Origin: Terriglobia bacterium
GTDB lineage: Bacteria > Acidobacteriota > Terriglobia > JAIQFV01
NCBI GenBank assembly: GCA_020072965.1
Contig: JAIQFY010000005.1
Coordinates: forward strand, 124,001-188,000
DNA length: 64,000 bases
Direction: 5' to 3'
Shown: in pieces, positions 25,328 to 35,477 of the stretch
Layout of the letters: each line of letters opens with the position of its first letter
How positions within the stretch are numbered: position 1 is the stretch's first letter
Made by a program: the position numbers and the translations under genes
The notes under the pieces: generated by a model
Told to the model about the DNA's origin: nothing
The model's input: the letters and a program-made list of their open reading frames with translations, nothing else
The model's database searches: none

Positions 25328-28300
25328 ATGCAAAAAAGAATGGTAGTGCTCGTTGCCGGCTTGGTTCTTCTGTTATGGGCTACAGCGAGTTTTGGTCAAG
25401 AGGTTACCGGATCGATTCTCGGTACGGTGAAGGATCCCTCGGGGGGTGTTATCCCCGGGGCGACGGTGACTTTTACCAGCACCGAAAAGAATGTGGTGAT
25501 TCGAACAGCAACCACCGGCACTGCCGGTGACTACGTGGCCTCACTACTCCCAATCGGCCACTACTCAGTAAGCGTGGAAGCTGCTGGGTTTAAGAAATCC
25601 ATTCAGACTGATGTTGAACTGCACGTCAATGACAAGCTCACGATGAACTTCATGATGGAGGTCGGAAACGTTTCCCAGGAAGTCACCGTGGAAGCCAGTC
25701 CACTTCAGGTCGAATTGCAGACTCCGACATCATCCGGCCTGATATCCGGAACTCAGGTCCGGGAGCTTTCGCTCAACAACCGCAATTATGAACAGTTGGT
25801 GAGCTTGATGCCGGGAGTCACGTCGAGTGCTTCCGACCAGATCTACATTGGTACGACGAACCCTGCTGGTCAGACGAACACGGTGAGTTTCTCGATCAAC
25901 GGCAATCGAAACAGCACGAACAATTGGACGGTCGACGGTGCTGATAATGTTGACCGCGGCTCCAACCTCACCTTATTGACCTATCCGAGCGTGGATGCGA
26001 TCGCGGAGTTCAAGGTGCTCCGGGGCCAATACAACCCAGAGTTCGGGCGTGCCGCCGGCGGTCAAATCAACGTCATCACGAAATCGGGGTCGGGCCAGTT
26101 CCACGGGGGAGCCTATGAGTTCTTCCGCAATGACGTCCTGAACGCGAACTCGTTCTTCAACAATGCGAACAACATTAAACGTCCACCGGTCCGATACAAT
26201 GATTTTGGTTACACCATCGGCGGCCCAATTTATATTCCCGGGCATTACAACGTGAACAAGGACAAGACCTTTTTCTTCTTTTCGCAGGAATTTCGGCGTC
26301 AGATTGCCAGCGCGACGGTGACGGCGACCGTCCCGACTGCAGCGGAAAAGGCGGGAAATTTCCAGACTCCTGTCTGTACCGCCTTTTCGGGAACAACTTG
26401 CACCCAGACCGGGACAAGCGTTACCCGTATCGATCCTACGGCTGCAGCTTACATTAAGGACATTTGGTCTCAGATCCCGGGTCCGCAGGATCCGACAACG
26501 CACCAGCTCTTCACGCCGTTCAGAAGCGTCTTTAATGCTCGTCAGGAGTTAATCCGTATCGATCAGCTCTTCAGTCCCAAACTGCAGATCTTTGGGCGGT
26601 ACATCCATGATGCCATCCCGACCGAGGAGCCGGGGGGCTTATTCACTGCGAGCGGATTGCCGGGAGTATCCAACACCAGTACCAACTCTCCGGGGTACAG
26701 CTTGGTTTTCCGCGGGACTTCCACCTTCTCTCCCACTCTGTTAAATGAATTTGGCTATGCCTTTTCCTACGGGGCCATCGTCAGTGATCCCACCGGACTG
26801 ATCAATCCCGCTAATTCCCCGGACATCAACCCCACCTTGCCTTTTGCTTCGACTCTGGCGCGAATTCCAGCAAACAGTTACACCAGTGGGCCTTCGGGAA
26901 TCGCCGGCTTTGGTCAATATCGGGACTATAATCGAAACCACAATTTCTACGACAACATGACGAAGATCATGGGTCGGCATTCGCTCAAGTTTGGGTTCAC
27001 ATACTTCCATTATCAGAAAACTGAGAATGCCAGTGGGAATAACGCCGGGACCTTCAATTTCACCACCACCGGCAGACCCGTTAACAATACTTTGACGAAT
27101 TTCTCGCAGACATGGGCGAATTTCTTATTGGGGAATGTTAACCAATTCACCCAAGCTTCGCTCGACCTGACACCGGACATCCGGACGCACCAATACGAGA
27201 TTTACTTCCAGGATGAATTCCGTGTCCGGTCCAACCTGACCCTCACTTACGGACTCCGCTATTCGCAGTTCCGTCAACCGGTCGACAAGGCGGGCTTCCT
27301 GACGAATTTTGACCCGTCGCGCTATAACCCATCCAACGCCGTGAAGATCAACCCTTCGAACGGTAACATTATTCCGGGTAGCGGGGATCCGCTGAACGGG
27401 ATCATCATCGCTGACAATAACTCTCCTTTTGGATCCAAGGTGGCGAACGAGAGCAACAAGAACTTTGCCCCGCGGATTGGCCTGGCATGGGATCCTTTCG
27501 GAAATGGAAAGACCTCGATCCGGGCCGGCTATGGGATGTTCTATGACTCGGTGCTGTTTGGAGTCTACGAACAAAATATCTTCACCAACCCACCTTTCGT
27601 CCAGAGCATTACGCTCAGCAACACGTCATTTGCAAACCCCGGTGCCGGAACCCCGGTCATCTCGGCGGCACCGAAAAGCGTCCGGGGAACCCCCAATCCC
27701 ATGAGCACGCCGTATGCCCAGAACTGGAGCTTCGATATCCAGCGGCAGCTGACTCCGACCTTCCTGATTGACGTCGGTTATTTTGGAAACAAGGGAACGC
27801 ACCTGCTGGGGATCGTAGATTTGAATGAGGTTCCGCCTGGTGTGGTGTACTCCTCTGGATTGCTCCCGGCGGGAACACCCGTCACCAGCGCTAACACGCC
27901 GCAGATGAATGCCATTCGCCCCTACCAGGGTTACGTCGCGGTGAATACACTCGAGACGTGGTTCAACTCCAATTACAACTCATTGCAAATCAGTGCGCAG
28001 AAGCGTTTCGCGGAGGGTTCTTTCATCAATGTTGCGTACACCTGGTCGAGAGCTTTGACGAACAACCAGACGGATCGCAGCTCTGCGCCTCAAAACGTGT
28101 ATAACATTACAGGGGGCGAGTACGGTTATTCCTCACTCGATCGCACTCAGGTTCTCACCGTCAATTACGTCTACGAGTTGCCCTGGATGAAGACACAGCA
28201 GGGCTTCGTCGGGCATGTAGCCGGTGGCTGGCAGGTCTCTGGAATTACAACCTTCTTTACGGGCCTGCCACTGACCGTAACCACCACTGCGGTTGATCCG

Positions 28301-28681
28301 GGCGGGTTGGGGCTCTTGGGAGCGAGTGCCGCAAGCGGACGACCCGATATGGTGGGTGATCCGAACAGCGGCCCCAAGACGATCGGGCAATTCTTCAATG
28401 CCTCAGCGTTCGCCTTTGTTCCAACAGGGGTCGTCCGACCGGGCAATGCCGGCCGCGGTGTGGTTCGTGGGCCGGGAGTGGGGCGTTGGGACTTCTCGAT
28501 CTTCAAGAACTTCAAGGTTCGAGAAGCGATGAATTTCCAATTCCGTGCCGAGATGTTTAACATATTCAATCACACGAATTTCGACGGGATCGGGACGACC
28601 TTTGGATCCACCACGTTCGGACGGGTGACCAGTACCCGCGACCCCCGAAATATTCAGTTCGGCTTGAAGTTCAATTTCTAA
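25328..28681 (+). CDS. Oar-like TonB-dependent outer-membrane receptor
   Basis: Outer-membrane beta-barrel of 1117 residues. A signal peptide (about 1-23) is followed by a carboxypeptidase-regulatory-like domain (VTGSILGTVKDPSGGVIPGA, about 25-105). Then comes a plug (YPSVDAIAEFKVLRGQYNPEFGRAAGGQINVITKSG) and a long barrel ending in Phe (IQFGLKFNF). Such receptors are very numerous in Acidobacteriota and import unknown, often carbohydrate-linked, substrates with energy from TonB/ExbBD. The ATG follows CAGGAGG. It is monocistronic by its own terminator and divergent from the CxxCH/IPT protein across a 1.4-kb regulatory gap. No SusD-type partner is adjacent. Confidence 0.92.
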   Translation: MQKRMVVLVAGLVLLLWATASFGQEVTGSILGTVKDPSGGVIPGATVTFTSTEKNVVIRTATTGTAGDYVASLLPIGHYSVSVEAAGFKKSIQTDVELHVNDKLTMNFMMEVGNVSQEVTVEASPLQVELQTPTSSGLISGTQVRELSLNNRNYEQLVSLMPGVTSSASDQIYIGTTNPAGQTNTVSFSINGNRNSTNNWTVDGADNVDRGSNLTLLTYPSVDAIAEFKVLRGQYNPEFGRAAGGQINVITKSGSGQFHGGAYEFFRNDVLNANSFFNNANNIKRPPVRYNDFGYTIGGPIYIPGHYNVNKDKTFFFFSQEFRRQIASATVTATVPTAAEKAGNFQTPVCTAFSGTTCTQTGTSVTRIDPTAAAYIKDIWSQIPGPQDPTTHQLFTPFRSVFNARQELIRIDQLFSPKLQIFGRYIHDAIPTEEPGGLFTASGLPGVSNTSTNSPGYSLVFRGTSTFSPTLLNEFGYAFSYGAIVSDPTGLINPANSPDINPTLPFASTLARIPANSYTSGPSGIAGFGQYRDYNRNHNFYDNMTKIMGRHSLKFGFTYFHYQKTENASGNNAGTFNFTTTGRPVNNTLTNFSQTWANFLLGNVNQFTQASLDLTPDIRTHQYEIYFQDEFRVRSNLTLTYGLRYSQFRQPVDKAGFLTNFDPSRYNPSNAVKINPSNGNIIPGSGDPLNGIIIADNNSPFGSKVANESNKNFAPRIGLAWDPFGNGKTSIRAGYGMFYDSVLFGVYEQNIFTNPPFVQSITLSNTSFANPGAGTPVISAAPKSVRGTPNPMSTPYAQNWSFDIQRQLTPTFLIDVGYFGNKGTHLLGIVDLNEVPPGVVYSSGLLPAGTPVTSANTPQMNAIRPYQGYVAVNTLETWFNSNYNSLQISAQKRFAEGSFINVAYTWSRALTNNQTDRSSAPQNVYNITGGEYGYSSLDRTQVLTVNYVYELPWMKTQQGFVGHVAGGWQVSGITTFFTGLPLTVTTTAVDPGGLGLLGASAASGRPDMVGDPNSGPKTIGQFFNASAFAFVPTGVVRPGNAGRGVVRGPGVGRWDFSIFKNFKVREAMNFQFRAEMFNIFNHTNFDGIGTTFGSTTFGRVTSTRDPRNIQFGLKFNF

Positions 28682-28714
28682 ATTCTGTAACAGCAACATA
28701 GAATCACTTCTGAG

Positions 28715-28746
28715 GGCCTGGAGAGATTGAACTCCAGGCCTTTTTT
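28715..28746 (+). terminator. Intrinsic terminator of the TonB-receptor gene
   Basis: GGCCTGGAG (28715-28723) pairs perfectly with CTCCAGGCC (28732-28740) and is followed by six T (28741-28746), 34 nt after the stop codon. Confidence 0.93.
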
Positions 28747-28953
28747 GTTGCTGTGTGGGTTCGTATGCGTTCCGCCTCGGCGGGGATCAGAATCGAAAGC
28801 CAAACCGGCAACAGCGGAGGCGGGAATTACCCCGTGAGTTCCGGATCTTCTGGGCGGCACAGAGTGGCCCGTTGTCAGTGTCCTTTCCCGCTACCTTCTG
28901 TGCTATTCTTGGCGGCGTTTGAGCGGACCCTAGACCATCTCTCAAGGGAATCA

Positions 28954-30336
28954 ATGGACCAGGTTGTGGAAAGGGTGTCGGTGATTGTCCCTTGTTTCAA
29001 TGAGGGGGACCGGATCCGGAAGAATCTCTGTGAGATCTGCGATTTCCTGGCAGCTTTTGCGCCGGATTACGAACTGATTGCGGTAGATGATGGAAGCTCC
29101 GATGACACCCGCGCCGAGATTCAAGCGGCGTCGGCGGCCTATCCTGCCATCCGGCCGGTTTATTACGATGAGAACATCGGCAAAGGTTACGCTCTGCGTG
29201 AAGGCTTCGAACGAGCGACCGGGCGATATGTCATCTTCCTGGATGCCGATTTAGATTTGCCCCCGCGCCAGATCGCCCTGTTTTTCGAAATCATGCGGCG
29301 CGAGAATGCCGACGTCGTCATTGGCAATAAGCGGCACCCGGCCTCACGGGTTGAATATCCCCGAAGACGGGCGATTATTAGCTGGATTTACAGTGTCTCC
29401 CTCCGATTGCTTTTCCATCTGCCGCTGCACGATACACAGGCCGGTCTGAAGCTCTTCAAATCCGAGGTGCTTGAGAAGGTTTTTCCCAAGATTGTCTGCA
29501 AACGGTTTGCGTTCGATGTAGAACTTCTCGCTAACGTCCACCGCCTGGGATACAAGATTTTGGAGGCGCCTATCGAGCTTAATTTTTCCCGGGTTCTTCG
29601 TCTTGGTCGGCTCACGCTCGGGGATCTATGGAAAACGGGATGGGACACCCTGGCGATCTTCTATCGTCTTCGGGTCGTGAGATACTACGATCGGGAGCAC
29701 CTGACCCCACGCGAGTTTCCGAGAATTTCCATCGTCATCACGGCGAGAGGGGAGGAGGCGACGCTGGAAGAATGCCTCGAAAGATGCTTGACTCAAACTT
29801 ATCCCGCTGGGTTTGAAGTGATCCTGGTAGCTAATCACAAAGGAAACATTGTACAAAGACCCCCATTGAAGGTGATCGAAACCGGGGATCAACGGCTCAG
29901 CGAGAAGCGGGATTCAGGCAGAAAACTCGCGCAATATGAGATCATCGCTTTTCTTGATGGTTCAGTAGTCCCCGCACGAAACTGGATGGCTCGCGCCGCA
30001 CGAAACTTCGGGGACCCGCAGATCGCTGCCGTCAGCGGACCGCGTCTGAATTCACCCCAAGTGGACCTGCCTCGTCAACCCGTCTGGCGATGGGTCGGGA
30101 CATTGTTGGGCAGCGACTCTCTGCGCTACCGCTATATCTCCAAGGCGCCGCGGGCAGGAGGGGATGGCATGGGGAACAACCTCTTTGTTCGACGGGTAGT
30201 CCTCGATCAGATTGTCAATGATTCCGCCCCACCGGAATGTTTCGAAGGGTCAGCCCTGGCTTGGACAATCACAAGACGACTGAAGCAGATCATCGCTTAC
30301 GATCCGGAAGTCATCGTGTATCGATCTGCCGGATGA
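28954..30336 (+). CDS. Two-domain family 2 glycosyltransferase (dolichyl-phosphate glucosyltransferase-like)
   Basis: A 460-residue protein with two GT-A domains. The first (about 1-240) has SVIVPCFNEGDRI, AVDDGSSDDT and the metal-binding FLDADLDLPP, and resembles polyprenyl-phosphate glycosyltransferases such as Alg5 (NIGKGYALREGF, DTQAGLKLF). The second (from about 255) begins ISIVITARGEEATLEECLERCLTQTYP, a GT2 start, but carries FLDGSVVPARNWM where a DxD would be, so it may be degenerate. No membrane helices are seen. The ATG at 28954 follows AAGGGAA; the frame is open to 28753. A role in cell-envelope glycan or glycolipid synthesis is inferred. Confidence 0.85.
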   Translation: MDQVVERVSVIVPCFNEGDRIRKNLCEICDFLAAFAPDYELIAVDDGSSDDTRAEIQAASAAYPAIRPVYYDENIGKGYALREGFERATGRYVIFLDADLDLPPRQIALFFEIMRRENADVVIGNKRHPASRVEYPRRRAIISWIYSVSLRLLFHLPLHDTQAGLKLFKSEVLEKVFPKIVCKRFAFDVELLANVHRLGYKILEAPIELNFSRVLRLGRLTLGDLWKTGWDTLAIFYRLRVVRYYDREHLTPREFPRISIVITARGEEATLEECLERCLTQTYPAGFEVILVANHKGNIVQRPPLKVIETGDQRLSEKRDSGRKLAQYEIIAFLDGSVVPARNWMARAARNFGDPQIAAVSGPRLNSPQVDLPRQPVWRWVGTLLGSDSLRYRYISKAPRAGGDGMGNNLFVRRVVLDQIVNDSAPPECFEGSALAWTITRRLKQIIAYDPEVIVYRSAG

Positions 30337-30513
30337 CGATCCTGCTTGGACGTTCTCTCCCGGAGGGGTGTTTTCCGCGCAGTGAGCCCCCTGTGCGAAC
30401 AAATCTTGATAATTGGAGGCATTAGGGGCAAAATAGCGTTTTTCCCGCGGCAGCTTCAAGCGGACCTGGATGCCAGGTCGCATTCTCCAACCCACTGTGA
30501 CGAAGGAGCCCTG

Positions 30514-31800
30514 ATGAATAAGGACGAAATCATTCTTGCCCAGAAGGAATTCATTTTCCCTGCGGTCTTTACTTATTACCAAAAGCCCCTCGTCGTCGAT
30601 CACGCCAAAGCACAGTTTGTGTACGACATCGACGGCAAGCAGTATCTCGATTTCTTTGGCGGCATCGTCACCGTGAGCGTGGGACACTGCAACGAACAGG
30701 TGAACGCCAAGGTACACCGCCAGATGGACAAACTGCAGCACGTTTCGACGGTGTTTGCCAATGAGCCTCAAGTAGCGCTGGCGAAACGGTTGTCGGAGAT
30801 TACCCCCAACCGGAGGCTCACCAAGACCTTCTTCACCAACAGCGGGACTGAGGCGAATGAGACCGCCATCGTGACGGCGCGCTGCGCCACCGGGAATTCG
30901 GATGTTATCGCCCTGCGACACTCCTATCACGGACGATCGGCTTTGGCCATGACCCTGACGGCCCATGCTGCCTGGAAACTCGGCGGGGTCATGAATCCGG
31001 GAATCGTCCACGCCGTAAATGCTTATTGCTATCGATGTCCGTTCGGGTTGACTTACCCCAGTTGCGAGGTGAAGTGCGCCCAGGACATGGAAGAGACGAT
31101 CCGGACCACGACGTCAGGGAAGATTGCCGCTTTTATTGCGGAGCCCATCCAGGGGGTGGGAGGGTTCATCACTCCTCCAAAAGAGTATTTCAAAATCGCC
31201 ACCGACATTGTTCGGAAGTACGGCGGCCTGTTTATCAGTGACGAGGTCCAGACCGGCTGGGGCCGCACTGGGGGCAAATGGTTTGGCATTGAGCATTGGG
31301 AGGTGGAGCCCGATCTGATCACCAGTGCAAAAGGCCTGGGCAATGGAGCCCCGGTGGGTGTGACCATCGCGAAGCCGGAGATTGCTGACTCCCTGAAGGG
31401 CCTGACCATTTCGACGTTCGGTGGAAACCCTGTCACCACGACTCAGGCCAAGGCGGTGCTGGATTTCATCGAGGAAAACAAATTAAAGGAGAACTGCACG
31501 GTGGTCGGGGCGCACCTCCGCGACCGTTTGCTCGAATTGCAGAAAAAGTACCCGATGATCGGAGAAGTGCGGGGGATGGGACTTCTTCAAGGACTTGAAT
31601 TGGTGCGCGATCCCAAGACGAAAGAGCCTGCCACAAAAGAGATCGGCGCGCTGATGGAACGGACCCGTGAGAATGGCATTCTGGTTGGCAAGGGAGGTCT
31701 CTATGGAAACGCATTGCGGATTTCCCCTCCCATGAATATTGGGAAATCGGACGTAGACGATTTCATCAAGGCTTTGGATAAGAGTTTCTCGGAAATTTAG
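30514..31800 (+). CDS. Class III pyridoxal-phosphate aminotransferase (AGXT2/omega-transaminase type)
   Basis: Transfers an amino group between an omega- or beta-amino acid and pyruvate or glyoxylate. It is 428 residues. The PLP lysine is K273 in SAKGLGNGAPVGV and the pyridine-nitrogen Asp is D243 in SDEVQTGWGRTG; TFFTNSGTEANETA binds the phosphate. The sequence style matches the AGXT2 or beta-aminoisobutyrate/beta-alanine-pyruvate group. The ATG at 30514 follows AAGGAG. Downstream lie an aldehyde dehydrogenase and PreT/PreA, so beta-alanine or beta-aminoisobutyrate from pyrimidine reduction is a sensible substrate. No dihydropyrimidinase gene is in the window. Confidence 0.9.
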   Translation: MNKDEIILAQKEFIFPAVFTYYQKPLVVDHAKAQFVYDIDGKQYLDFFGGIVTVSVGHCNEQVNAKVHRQMDKLQHVSTVFANEPQVALAKRLSEITPNRRLTKTFFTNSGTEANETAIVTARCATGNSDVIALRHSYHGRSALAMTLTAHAAWKLGGVMNPGIVHAVNAYCYRCPFGLTYPSCEVKCAQDMEETIRTTTSGKIAAFIAEPIQGVGGFITPPKEYFKIATDIVRKYGGLFISDEVQTGWGRTGGKWFGIEHWEVEPDLITSAKGLGNGAPVGVTIAKPEIADSLKGLTISTFGGNPVTTTQAKAVLDFIEENKLKENCTVVGAHLRDRLLELQKKYPMIGEVRGMGLLQGLELVRDPKTKEPATKEIGALMERTRENGILVGKGGLYGNALRISPPMNIGKSDVDDFIKALDKSFSEI

Positions 31801-31921
31801 AGAATTGGAAAAGATCTTTAACCGTGGACGCAGAGGCACGGAGAGGGAATCTGGAAGATAGATAATCTTCAGCATGAAACTCCCCACAGCGCCTTTGGGT
31901 CTTTGCTTTTGACTTCTTGCC

Positions 31922-33421
31922 ATGACCAAATCAAAGGTTGCGCTCACCACCTACAAGAACTTTATCGATGGACAATGGGTTGAGTCCCGGTCGGCGGGCC
32001 GCGTCTCGAACATCAATCCCGCGAACACGGAGGAGATTCTCGGCGAAGTGATCCTGTCGACCCGGGACGAGGCGCGACAAGCAGTTGAGTCCGCCGAAAA
32101 GGCATTGGAAGGATGGCGTAATACGCCGGCGCCGGTTCGCGGAAACCTCGTGATGAAGGCGGCCCAACTCATGTCGGCTCGCAAGAACGAGCTTGCCCGC
32201 GCGCTCACGCTGGAGGAGGGCAAGACGCTCTCCGAGTCAATGGGCGAGCTGGCCCGGGGGATCAACTGCGTGGAATTCGCGGCGGCCGAGGGGCGGAGGC
32301 TCAACGGCGAGACCATCCCCTCAGAACTTCCCAGCAATTTCTGCTACACCCTGCGTCAGCCGATTGGTGTGGTGGCTTGTATCACGCCCTGGAACTTTCC
32401 CGTGTGTATCCCGGCCTGGAAGATAGCCCCGGCGTTGGTGTGTGGCAACACGATCGTCTTCAAACCGGCGACGCTGACTCCTTGGACGGCCACCCTGGTA
32501 ACCGAGATTTTTGCTGAAGCCGGCCTCCCCCCCGGCGTTCTGAACCTGGTTTTAGGCAGCGGCGGGGAAGTGGGCGAGGAATTGGTCAATAACAACAAGG
32601 TTCGCGCCATTTCTTTCACAGGATCAAACGACATTGGCAGCCGCCTTTACAATCAGGGGGCGGCGCGCGGAATTAAATGCCAATGCGAAATGGGAGGGAA
32701 AAATCCCATCGTGATACTCGAGGATGCCGATCTGCCGCTGGCCGTTGAGTCGACCGTGACCGGGGCTTTTGGTTCCACGGGACAACGTTGCACGGCCACC
32801 TCACGTGCCATCGTCGTTGAGAAAATTGCCGACACCTTCGTAGAGAGATTGGTGGAGCGGACAAAGAAGGTGATGGTCGGAAATGGGGTGGAATCCGGAA
32901 TCACCATGGGGCCTTCTGTCGATAAGAGTCAGATGGAGACGGTCCTCAAGTACCTTGACATCGGAAGGGGCGAGGGAGCCAAGCTCAGAATCGGAGGGAA
33001 GCGATGTGAGGGCGAAAAGTACTCCAAGGGTTATTTCGTGGAGCCGACGATCTTCGATCATGTCAAGCCGGACATGCGCATCGCCCAGGAAGAGATCTTC
33101 GGTCCTGTTCTGAGTGTGATTCGGGTGAAGGACTTCGAGGAGGCCTTGGCGGTGGCCAACGGAGTGAAATATGGATTGTCCTCCGCCCTCTACTCCAACG
33201 ACGCCTCCAGGATCTTCAAGTTCATTGAACGCATTGAATCAGGGATTACGCATGTCAATTCTGGAACGCCCGGCGGCGAAGCCCAACTCCCGTTTGGAGG
33301 AATCAAGGCGACCGGCGTGGGGGCCCGCGAAATGGGTTCCACCGCCGTTGAGTTTTGGAGTGAATTAAAGACCGTTTACATTGATTTTACTGGCGTGAAG
33401 CGCGAGGGAAATTTGTACTAG
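31922..33421 (+). CDS. NAD(P)+-dependent aldehyde dehydrogenase (semialdehyde type)
   Basis: A 499-residue ALDH-superfamily enzyme that oxidises an aldehyde to its acid. The nucleophile is Cys290 in [11 protein letters not shown] and the general base is Glu256 in [27 protein letters not shown] and [10 protein letters not shown] form the cofactor site. The GQRCTATSR form is common in 2-oxoglutarate-semialdehyde and succinate-semialdehyde dehydrogenases. It follows the aminotransferase by 121 nt, so it may oxidise the semialdehyde made by that enzyme. The lack of CoA-binding features argues against an MmsA-type acylating enzyme. Confidence 0.92.
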   Translation: MTKSKVALTTYKNFIDGQWVESRSAGRVSNINPANTEEILGEVILSTRDEARQAVESAEKALEGWRNTPAPVRGNLVMKAAQLMSARKNELARALTLEEGKTLSESMGELARGINCVEFAAAEGRRLNGETIPSELPSNFCYTLRQPIGVVACITPWNFPVCIPAWKIAPALVCGNTIVFKPATLTPWTATLVTEIFAEAGLPPGVLNLVLGSGGEVGEELVNNNKVRAISFTGSNDIGSRLYNQGAARGIKCQCEMGGKNPIVILEDADLPLAVESTVTGAFGSTGQRCTATSRAIVVEKIADTFVERLVERTKKVMVGNGVESGITMGPSVDKSQMETVLKYLDIGRGEGAKLRIGGKRCEGEKYSKGYFVEPTIFDHVKPDMRIAQEEIFGPVLSVIRVKDFEEALAVANGVKYGLSSALYSNDASRIFKFIERIESGITHVNSGTPGGEAQLPFGGIKATGVGAREMGSTAVEFWSELKTVYIDFTGVKREGNLY

Positions 33422-33507
33422 CCCGTGGTCTCCGGCGTCCCGGCCATCGAGGGAGAAAATAGAAATTCCTCCCTGCCCCGACACCGTCTCGATCACCCCG
33501 ATGGATC

Positions 33508-33954
33508 ATGGTCCTGTTCAAGTATCTTCTCACGCTGGTGACCGTAGGGTTCCTGTTTGTCGGGCTCATTTACTTGATTACGTTCGTCGTGCTGGGCTTA
33601 TTCCAAGCCGTCATCGGCTACAGTGCTAAGAAAAGCTCTGAAGAACGAAAACAACAACTGATCAGGCGAAGTGAGCCGGTTCTCTTAGTGATCAACAGTT
33701 ATCTTTATGCGACCTGCGTGGCGGCCCTCACGCGGGGGACGCTGGCAGCTCGGCCTGTGGGCCGGCCGTGGATCTATTATTTGCTTTCGTTTGCTTTTCT
33801 TCTGGGGATCAGTTCGCTGCCTCACGAGAAGAAGGCCGGAGACTCGACGGCACGCATGCGATACTTCCTCTTGACCTTTCTCGCCGCCGGTTATCTTTTT
33901 CCGGACTTCATTGCGCCTTTCTGGAAAAATCTGTGGGGATGGTGGTTCACATAA
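33508..33954 (+). CDS. Hypothetical inner-membrane protein
   Basis: A 148-residue protein with about four hydrophobic helices: residues 4-40, a Ser/Glu/Lys-rich cytoplasmic piece, a short pair around PWIYYLLSFAFLLGISSL, and a C-terminal YFLLTFLAAGYLFPDF. No family is recognised and no motif is catalytic-looking. It lies between the aldehyde dehydrogenase and preT on the same strand, so it may be cotranscribed with the catabolic genes; a transport or assembly role would be guesswork. Confidence 0.65.
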   Translation: MVLFKYLLTLVTVGFLFVGLIYLITFVVLGLFQAVIGYSAKKSSEERKQQLIRRSEPVLLVINSYLYATCVAALTRGTLAARPVGRPWIYYLLSFAFLLGISSLPHEKKAGDSTARMRYFLLTFLAAGYLFPDFIAPFWKNLWGWWFT

Positions 33955-34028
33955 GACCGCATTGACCGCGGAGCACGCTGAGAAAGCCGAGAATCTCTGG
34001 GCCTCGCGTCTCAATAGAAAACTTAATC

Positions 34029-35429
34029 ATGGCGATCAAAAACAAGTACGTGCAGATCTCCCCGGAAGAATTCGATCGTAATTTTGCCGATATCCACCCT
34101 CCACTCACCCCCAATGCGGCCGTCATCGAAGCCTCGCGATGCCTGTTTTGCTTCGATGCCCCATGTACCATCGCCTGTCCCACGCACATCGACGTCCCCA
34201 AGTTCATCAAGAAAATAGCCACAAGGAATCTCCGGGGCAGTGCGCGGACCATTCTGGAGGCCAACATCCTGGGGGCAAGCTGCTCCAAGGTGTGCCCCGT
34301 CGAGGTGTTGTGCGAGGGGGCGTGTGTCATGAATCATCACAACGAAAAGCCGATCCAAATCGCGCTCCTGCAGCGGCACGCGATGGATTGGGCGCATGAT
34401 CACCAGTTTCAGCCTTTCGTGCCCGGGACTGCGAATGGAAAGAAGGTGGCCTGTATTGGCGGCGGCCCTGCTTCACTGGCCTGCGCTGCGGAACTCGCCC
34501 AATTGGGCTATGCGGTGACCATTTTTGAGCGCAAGCCCCTCGCCGGCGGATTGAATACATATGGGATAGCCGAATACAAGCTGACCCCGGAGGATGCGCT
34601 TCGGGAAGTCGAGAGCGTCCGGAAGCTGGGTGTTAAATTCGAATGTAAGGTCGAGATCGGGGGCCAGAGCAGCAGCGGGAAATTGGATTCGATCCCCAAC
34701 CCGACTCTCAGGAGCGTCTCACTTCAATCGCTTGAACGGGATTTTGACGCCATCTTCGTCGGGATCGGACTTGGCGACACCACTGATTTGGAGGTCCCTG
34801 GAGAGCACCTCGAAGGGGTGGTGGATGCGTTGACCTTCATTGAGGATTACAAAACGAAACGAACGAAGTGCAAGGTGGGAAGGCGCGTGGCCGTTATTGG
34901 CGCGGGGAATACCGCCATTGATGCGGCCACTGCGGCCGTCCGCCTGGGCGTCCCGGAAGTGCGCATGGTGTATCGCCGCAGTGAGGCAGAGATGCCGGCC
35001 TTCGCATATGAATACGAGCTCGCCAAAGGGGATGGGGTTATTTTCAATTGGCGGACACAGCCCGTCAAGATCCATGGTAAGAAAGCGGTTGAAAAACTTG
35101 AGTGTGTGAGCATGCGCCTGGGAAAGCCGGACAAGACGGGGCGCCGTCGACCTGAGCCGGTGCCGCGATCGAAATTCTTCATCGAATGCGACATGGTCAT
35201 CAAATCACTGGGCCAGACCAAACATGATGATTTTCTGAAGGCCGTCCCGCTCTTAAAGCGATCCAGAGATGGCCGTGTCCTTGTGGATGAGAAGACCTGC
35301 CAGACCTCGAATCCGAAATTCTTTGCAGGCGGGGATTGTGTTAATGGGGGCCGGGAGGTTGTGGACGCCGTCGCCGATGGAAAGAAAGCGGCCCATGGAA
35401 TTGAAACGTGGATTCGAAGGAATGGGTAG
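34029..35429 (+). CDS. preT: Dihydropyrimidine dehydrogenase (NAD+) subunit PreT
   Basis: Electron-input subunit of NAD-dependent dihydropyrimidine dehydrogenase, related to the GltD/NuoF-like iron-sulfur flavoproteins. It is 466 residues. The N-terminal region carries eight cysteines for two [4Fe-4S] clusters (C38, C41, C46, C50 and C85, C89, C95, C99). GGGPASLACAAELAQLG binds FAD and GAGNTAIDAATAAVRLG binds NAD(P)H. It reduces uracil/thymine, or runs in reverse, through PreA, whose gene begins 48 nt downstream. An NfnB- or GltD-like function is possible from this sequence alone; the adjacent preA decides the call. Confidence 0.9.
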   Translation: MAIKNKYVQISPEEFDRNFADIHPPLTPNAAVIEASRCLFCFDAPCTIACPTHIDVPKFIKKIATRNLRGSARTILEANILGASCSKVCPVEVLCEGACVMNHHNEKPIQIALLQRHAMDWAHDHQFQPFVPGTANGKKVACIGGGPASLACAAELAQLGYAVTIFERKPLAGGLNTYGIAEYKLTPEDALREVESVRKLGVKFECKVEIGGQSSSGKLDSIPNPTLRSVSLQSLERDFDAIFVGIGLGDTTDLEVPGEHLEGVVDALTFIEDYKTKRTKCKVGRRVAVIGAGNTAIDAATAAVRLGVPEVRMVYRRSEAEMPAFAYEYELAKGDGVIFNWRTQPVKIHGKKAVEKLECVSMRLGKPDKTGRRRPEPVPRSKFFIECDMVIKSLGQTKHDDFLKAVPLLKRSRDGRVLVDEKTCQTSNPKFFAGGDCVNGGREVVDAVADGKKAAHGIETWIRRNG

Positions 35430-35477
35430 AGACGATCCGGGGGGCAGTCTCCACGGGAATGAGAATGTGAGGTGGAA

